From the NCBI GenBank assembly GCA_963678675.1, contig OY783191.1, forward strand, positions 16,707,096-16,771,095: a stretch of 64,000 bases of DNA. The letters are read 5' to 3'. Source of the DNA: Xiphydria camelus (lineage: Eukaryota > Arthropoda > Insecta > Hymenoptera > Xiphydriidae). Position numbers and translations under genes: made by a program. The notes below the pieces were generated by a model. That model had not been told where the DNA came from. It did no database searches and worked only from the letters and a program-made list of their open reading frames with translations. Of this stretch, positions 58,503 to 64,000 are shown one piece after another. The stretch's first letter is position 1; each line of letters begins with the position of its first letter.

Positions 58503-58600
58503 TGATTTTTGACAGCGAAGAAAAATCAAATTTCTATCAATCCGTCCCGTTCTCGCATGACGCTGAAAACAAATAAAAACACCCGTAAAAATGATTATTC
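58503..58600. repeat. Piece of foldback module 2 flank
   Basis: GAAGAAAAATCAAATTTCTA and TCGCATGACGCTGAAA match sequence at 5880-5935 in composite repeat copy A. Confidence 0.6.
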
Positions 58601-58683
58601 GTAGAGTTGTTAATGCGTTCCTCTCTACGATACTGTGACGTCATCGAAATGCCAGAGAGACGCATTTATGACAAGCAATGAGT

Positions 58684-58883
58684 NNNNNNNNNNNNNNNNN
58701 NNNNNNNNNNNNNNNNNNNNNNNNNNNNNNNNNNNNNNNNNNNNNNNNNNNNNNNNNNNNNNNNNNNNNNNNNNNNNNNNNNNNNNNNNNNNNNNNNNNN
58801 NNNNNNNNNNNNNNNNNNNNNNNNNNNNNNNNNNNNNNNNNNNNNNNNNNNNNNNNNNNNNNNNNNNNNNNNNNNNNNNNNNN
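58684..58883. other. Assembly gap (200 N)
   Basis: Exactly 200 unknown bases, probably a fixed-size placeholder. Sequence on each side should not be assumed adjacent. Confidence 0.98.
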
Positions 58884-59003
<120 letters not shown>

Positions 59004-59054
59004 TATAAAACGGTTACGCAGCTGCATTTAAAAATGTCATTTTCCAGCTCGGAT

Positions 59055-59558
59055 AAGACTAAAAATAGAGATATAAATAATAGTATATACAAATAACACG
59101 TGTGTGTATAATAACATATAATATAAAACAGTTTTTATAGAAAAATTGTTAGATGTGAAACATCGAAATTCTTCTTTGTAGAAAGTATGCGATAGGAAGG
59201 ATGGACCACGCGTCCGTCGAAAGAACACGTGCGCCAGTGCGCATTTGTATTTATGACTGTGATACTATTAAACAGTACTTACCGATGACAGAGTTAAGAG
59301 AGAGTAAACTAAATGCGCTTTTTGAATAAGACAACGGTTCTCTCGTACCGTTTAATAGTACCACAGTCATAAATACAAATGCGCACTGGCGCACGTGTTC
59401 TTGCGTGGTCCATCCTTCCTATCGCATACTTTCTACAAAGAAGAATTTCGATGTTTCACATCTAACAATTTTTCTATAAAAACTGTTTTATATTATATGT
59501 TATTATACACACACGTATTATTTGTATATACTATTATTTATATCTCTATTTTTGGTTT
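59055..59558. mobile_element. Foldback copy of the 26-kb family
   Basis: The arms 59055-59270 and about 59340-59558 are inverse copies, including GATGTGAAACATCGAAATTC and TGCGCCAGTGCGCATTTG. It shares its arm with 26152-26220. Confidence 0.8.
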
Positions 59559-60345
59559 TCTTTCAATTGTATTCACTTCATTTGACAATGATCAATACTT
59601 GTTTCTATTTTAAAATGTCACGATCACTCATAATATTGTCACTATCACTCATATTTAACTGCAATACTTGCAAACAATCACACAACAAAACTAAGTATGT
59701 AATAGTCCATCTGCACAACACATCACCGGCATTTTTATATTTTTAACCCTTATGTGAATAACCAGTCGGAATGGCGTTGTATTATCAATGTCTATTGAGT
59801 CTCGAGCAGGAGTTGGTCTTTACACAGAGAATTGCGAACAGTAAGTGATTGTAAAAGCGGCTAGCGGGGCAGGGGTATGCTTCGACTTTGTTTTTCTATG
59901 CATGGTGGGAGAAGGAAATTCTTCGAAACCACCGAGCTGGAGCATGAAAATTGGCGCCGGGAGAGTACGCAGATTCAGCGCCGTTCGGTTAGTGCTATCC
60001 CCGAAGAAGTACACGTGCACCGCAATAGTCGAATTTATTGCGGGTCTGCACTTTGTCCGAGGAGAGCATAAAAGGCAGAGGGTTTCTGTTGCCTCCCGCG
60101 AGGCTCCTGAAATCTGAGCACGCGGTCGAGGCCCTTCGCTTGCGACCCGGCGCATATCACTCTCGCTAGACTGAGTTACTATCTATTTAGCCGGTCAAAT
60201 AGACTGAAATTTCTCTGGCAGTAAATTTTTATCGTGTATCCACTGCACAATCTAGCTAGATTTATTTTTCTCAACCGAGATTCTAGACTAACTCTCGTTA
60301 GATTGTTCTCAATGCTGTGTCCACTTGAGTAAATCTAGCTGAAAA
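59559..60345. other. No gene recognised
   Basis: Contains a GC-richer part (59840-60150) with frames on both strands and a segment (GCGAGGCTCCTGAAAT, 60097) that recurs at 62147. No protein recognised. Confidence 0.45.
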
Positions 60346-60349
60346 CGAA

Positions 60350-60780
60350 AGAACACGTTCGCCAGTGCGCATTTGTATTTATAATTGTGATAGTATTAAA
60401 CGGTACAAACCGTTGCGTCTAATTCAAAAAGCGCATTTAGTTTACTCTCTCTTAACTCTGCCATCAGTCGCTGTTCCGTCTCGTGATAAACGGAATTCGA
60501 CACAACGGTTCGTACCGTTTAATGGTATCACAGTCATAAATACAAATGTGCACTGGCGCACGTATTCTTTCAACGGATGCGTGGTCCATCCTTCCTATCG
60601 CATACTTTCTACAAAGAAGAATTTCGATGTTTCACATCTAACAATTTTCCTATACAAACGGTATTTAAATGTTATTTTTAAACGTGCTAACCAATGATCA
60701 ATCAATCCTCATGCTTTCATTAATGAGGGTAAATACTGCTTCGTACACCGATACAGTGAGCGTGAAGTAGTAAGTGGTTA
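60350..60780. mobile_element. Second foldback copy of the 26-kb family, with its right end
   Basis: 60350-60425 and about 60500-60580 form a hairpin (GCGCATTTGTATTTATAATT and inverse). 60580-60645 repeats the TAGAAAG...GATGTTTCACATC segment. 60650-60780 matches 28260-28480 inverted (CATGCTTTCATTAATGAGGG). Confidence 0.75.
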
Positions 60781-60937
60781 AGGCTAAATGTCCCCGACAA
60801 ATAGTATGAAATTTTTTCAATAGATGGCTGCACTGTTAGGGCAAAATTTACTTGGTAATTTATTCGGAAACGGCTGCACATATGTTCATTCTGAAAACGG
60901 ATTTATTAATTGTTCATGTATCGAATTTAATGAAATT

Positions 60938-61220
60938 GGTTTATAAAAAATTACAGTTTATTATAAACATACTTCTAAAAGAAAAAAACTGAAAAATTCA
61001 CTTTTTCAAAAAAAGCCACTTATAGAGACATATACCCGTTCAATGTGAATTCAAAACCGTGTCGGGAATTCTGCAGCAAGCAGTATCTCCATCGTAATTA
61101 GTAATTTTTAACAGAGTAGGGGGCTCCGCCCTCTGCTCACTACGCTCGCCAACTCCCCCATGCCGCTTCGCGATGCTCCACCCCGTAGATCCTCGGGAGC
61201 GAGGCGAGAGTATACTAATA
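60938..61220 (+). repeat. Direct repeat, first copy
   Basis: Begins GGTTTATAAAAAATTACAGT and ends TCCTCGGGAGCGAGGC then GAGAGTATACTAATA. The second copy is 61806-62050. Confidence 0.8.
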
Positions 61221-61489
61221 CGAAGAAGTAGAAGAGACATTGATTATTTATCAACTTTTTATTTTCTAATACCGTGCACATTTAATTTCGCGTTAGATAA
61301 CATGGAATTAATCCATTGTTTCTTAATAGGAGGGGATTATTTCCATGTTAGCTAACGTGGCACGGTGCTTGCAAATGAAAAATTAATTAAACGTTCCTTC
61401 GTACACTTATGTACCTTTTACTTATACATATTTGTTCACTCAAAGCACTGTTCAATGAAATTGAATCAATTTTGTTGATCAACCAAAAG

Positions 61490-61760
61490 TAGAACCGTTT
61501 ACCGAGGAGGCGCTGGAAAAAAGCTAATGCAAATAAAATAATGCATACTGCCTGGGCTCGTAGGTTGGCGAGGTATTCATGGTCGCATTACTACGAAACC
61601 CTTGCAACGGAACAGTTACTTCGAAACGTCGACAGCAACCCTCTGTCTCACTGACACTCGCAGACAACTGCAGCAGCACGCACACACAAACGTCAGGACG
61701 ACGAGAGTGAGACCGGTGCGACAATATATGAAGTGTACAGGGGTAAAAGAGGGAAGCCGT
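61490..61760 (+). repeat. Direct repeat pair with 63128-63265, first copy
   Basis: Shared words are GAGGCGCTGG/GAGGCGCTAG, GACAACTGCAGCAGC, ACACAAACGTCAG and GTACAGGGGTAAAAG. It has extra sequence in the middle relative to the later copy. It overlaps the spacer between the other direct repeats. Confidence 0.65.
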
Positions 61761-61805
61761 TGCTACGTGCTCTTCATCCGTATACCGTATTCTTCTATCT
61801 TCAAT

Positions 61806-62050
61806 TGGTTTATAAGAAATTACAGTTTATTATAAACATTTTTCTACAAGAAAAAAACTGAAAAGGTCACTTTTTCAAAAATAGTCACTTATACAGACAT
61901 ATACCCGTTCAATGCGAAATCAAAACCGTGTCGGAAATTCTGCAACAATCAGTATCTCTATCCTAATCAGTAATTTTCGATACGCTACGCTCGCCGACCC
62001 CCCCCCCCCCCCGTAGATCCTCGGGAGCGAGGCGGGAGTATACACTAATA
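61806..62050 (+). repeat. Direct repeat, second copy
   Basis: Same order as 60938-61220, with a GC-rich internal part replaced by a C run at 61998-62012. The two copies enclose 585 bp. They could be LTRs of a small element, but no TG...CA ends or primer site were seen. Confidence 0.75.
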
Positions 62051-62134
62051 TAAGGGACATCTCAGACTGTGCAAGTTAGGGGTGGACCCCAATAGTTTCT
62101 TCGACGCATAAACAAACACCGCCGCACAGTGTTC

Positions 62135-62185
62135 CCATGCCCTCCTGCGAGGCTCCTGAAATTTGAGCACGCGGTCGAGGGGCTC
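62135..62185 (+). repeat. Short repeat of 60089-60135
   Basis: GCGAGGCTCCTGAAATTTGA then GCACGCGGTCGAGG matches 60097-60130 with few changes. Confidence 0.65.
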
Positions 62186-62584
62186 GTTTCATTTCTCCTG
62201 AACCTGCCTCACTCGCGCTACGCTCTGTCTCATGCTTCGCGGTCTTTCCAATGCCGGCACGCGCGAGATACGTCGAGGCAGGCCGACCGCGAGAGTGTGA
62301 AATACTTAGCCCAAGAGCCCGCGACGGCCAGACCTTCGTTATTTTATAAAGGCTGTAAGTTTCTCTGTGTATGTCCCAATAGAGCTAAGAAAGATCCCCG
62401 ACATAAGTATATGCAAGCGGGTGCAAATGAATAATGAGCGAAAGCTCATGGATGAGCGATTCGATCTATTGCGATCTTTTGCTGCGCATCTTTCATTTAC
62501 TCAGTTATGATATGTTGAACAGTGTTTTTTTGGATTTATCGGAAAATTTCATAATATACAATTAAATATGACTAAAAAATAAAT

Positions 62585-63118
62585 TTTCAACACATTATTC
62601 AGTACAATGTTCATATCAAGAAATCAATGAAACAAAAATTGAATAAATTAATCAATATTGTTTTGATATGATTTCAAATATGTATTACTGGATTCAAAGA
62701 AATATGTAATGATTTTCTTCATTATCTTCGTCACTGGTACTCCAGTCCGTGGCTTGATCGTTGTCAATATGGCCAATACCATTTTAAATGGTTTAAAGGG
62801 GATCAGCTACTAAATTATGTCAATGATTCTCTACAAACTCTATCACCTATGTAATTATTATGTCAAATTATTATACTTACATCAATTTGTGACTATTCAT
62901 AATTATATTACATTAATACAGAAACTGGCGGAGAAGGCAATATTGACAACGATCAAGCCACGGACTGGAGTAGCAGTGACGAAGATAATGAAGATATCGA
63001 CAACGATGGGAATTATGAAAATCATTTTTCTTTGAATCCAGTAGTACATATTTGAAATCATATTAATATATTAAATTGTTGTTTTGATTTATTGACATGA
63101 AAATTTTACTGAATAATT
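62585..63118. repeat. Foldback element with a small acidic coding piece
   Basis: The arms about 62640-62780 and 62935-63075 are inverse copies (CCAGTCCGTGGCTTGATCGT and inverse). The right arm on the plus strand reads GNIDNDQATDWSSSDEDNED then IDNDGNYENHFSL and a stop at 63054. It resembles the acidic C-terminal tail of a transposon protein, but it is too short to name. Confidence 0.6.
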
Positions 63119-63127
63119 TTTTGACAA

Positions 63128-63265
63128 TTAGAACCGTTTTCCTAGGAGGCGCTAGGAACCGTTTTCCTAGGACAACTGCAGCAGCGCTCGCACACAAACG
63201 TCAGAGTGACGAGAGTGAAAACGGTGCGACACTATAGGAAGGGTACAGGGGTAAAAGGGGGAATG
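63128..63265 (+). repeat. Direct repeat pair, second copy
   Basis: Matches parts of 61490-61760. The end, GGGTACAGGGGTAAAAGGGG, recurs inverted at 63464-63484, giving a local foldback of about 250 bp. Confidence 0.65.
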
Positions 63266-64000
63266 TCACAATTTAGCCAATTCGTCATTTCTACACCATC
63301 TAGTTGCAAATTTCGCATTCTTTCAGCTGGAAAAGGATTACAGGCAATAAAGGTACAGTCAAGAGATACAGACGTTTAAAATTTTAGCATAACATGCAAA
63401 TAGAGGGGATGTCCGCGCGCAAATTTGCTGTCCTGTAAATTTGTTTTTTTTTTGACATTTCCTCTTTTACCCCTGTACCCTTCATATTCAATTTAGCATA
63501 TCTTGCAAACCAGGCAAGACATATTGAATTGCTATCTATCTTCTTTCTTCAGAAACAATCCAAAATAAATGATGGTATAATTTAAAAAATTTTTCATTGC
63601 GAATTTCTATGTAAATTCAAGCATTGAAAACTTTAAAAATCAATCATGTGTAAACAACAATGAAAAACAAAATTTGGTTTCGCTAGGAAAAATGATGAGA
63701 TCTTTCTAAACGGGTTACAAAAAAAAGATTGTAAAAATCTTCATTTTTGGATTTGTTGTGAATATTTGAACATTCAAACTCATCTGGAGGTCCTAGCTTC
63801 TTAGGGGTTGAAGATAGGCTAAAAAGTGTATAACCTTTTTTGTAGATAATTTTATTATATACAACTTTTGTCGTAACTGTTTTTCAATGGATCACGTATT
63901 TTTCAAAATATTAGCGAAGAACCGATTTTTCAACAATAAATACATTTTTTACACCCTTCGCCGGGGGGTGATACTTCTTTTAATATGTTCCCTCTATTAA
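63266..64000. other. No gene recognised
   Basis: AT-rich to the end of the window. Apart from the inverted GTACAGGGGTAAAAG partner at 63464-63484, nothing was identified. Confidence 0.45.

Noticed and set aside
60938..62050. LTR element formed by the two direct repeats
   Set aside because: No TG...CA ends, primer site, polypurine tract or target duplication, and internal differences are large; kept as direct repeats only.

Overview
The window looks like AT-rich nuclear DNA of an arthropod, most likely an insect and possibly an ant or other hymenopteran. The basis is the repeat content: decayed mariner transposases, a pogo/Tigger-type (CENPB/jerky-like) transposase, long foldback elements, TA-flanked MITEs and a terminal-repeat retrotransposon in miniature (TRIM). 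A spliceosomal intron is visible, and a 200-base N gap at 58684-58883 marks a draft assembly. No single-copy host gene, rRNA or CRISPR was recognised. Species assignment is inference.

Layout. 1-1.0 kb: nothing recognised. 1.27-6.76 kb: composite repeat copy A, built from two foldback modules; copy B is at 38.9-41.9 kb. 7.2-15.36 kb: a nested stack in which a broken pogo-like element (minus strand) has been entered by a 1,975-bp foldback element (10159-12133, TTG duplication), a TRIM (12707-13592, GGTT duplication, tRNA-Trp primer site) and a TA-flanked element (14006-15225) that carries a tRNA-like Pol III cassette. 15.4-19.3 kb: mostly unique, with a 260-bp foldback and a perfect 24-bp hairpin. 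19.3-22.97 kb: a long-TIR element with a decayed IS5-type (DDE_Tnp_4-like) transposase plus SWIM zinc finger, entered by a young MITE. 23-24.1 kb: mariner remnants and a foldback carrying a DUF4817-like helix. 24.1-26.1 kb: little seen. 26.15-28.5 kb: foldback family also seen at 59.1-60.8 kb. 28.6-31.4 kb: TIR element with a 604-codon reading frame broken only by three stops. 31.4-34.7 kb: unique AT-rich DNA. 34.67-36.8 kb: TIR element with a transposase remnant. 36.8-38.9 kb: unique. 41.9-42.8, 46.3-46.6 and 53.8-55.6 kb: mariner-type remnants. 43.0-43.8 and 46.65-47.3 kb: probable LTR pieces. 47.6-48.75 and 54.1-54.5 kb: fragments that I match to DUF7869-type proteins. 50.46-53.58 kb: an apparently intact DUF7869-type transposon. 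55.6-64 kb: scrambled repeats around the sequence gap.

The coding potential therefore belongs almost wholly to selfish elements. The only gene that reads open from end to end is the two-exon, 734-residue gene at 50841-53119 (minus), lying between matching inverted repeats that each contain a TATA-like box pointing inward. It is the best candidate for a living, poorly described transposon. Fragments of what look like related proteins lie on both sides of it, and the remnant at 34.7-36.8 kb has a similarly ordered set of acidic and histidine motifs. Family names come from recognition of motifs, not from searches.
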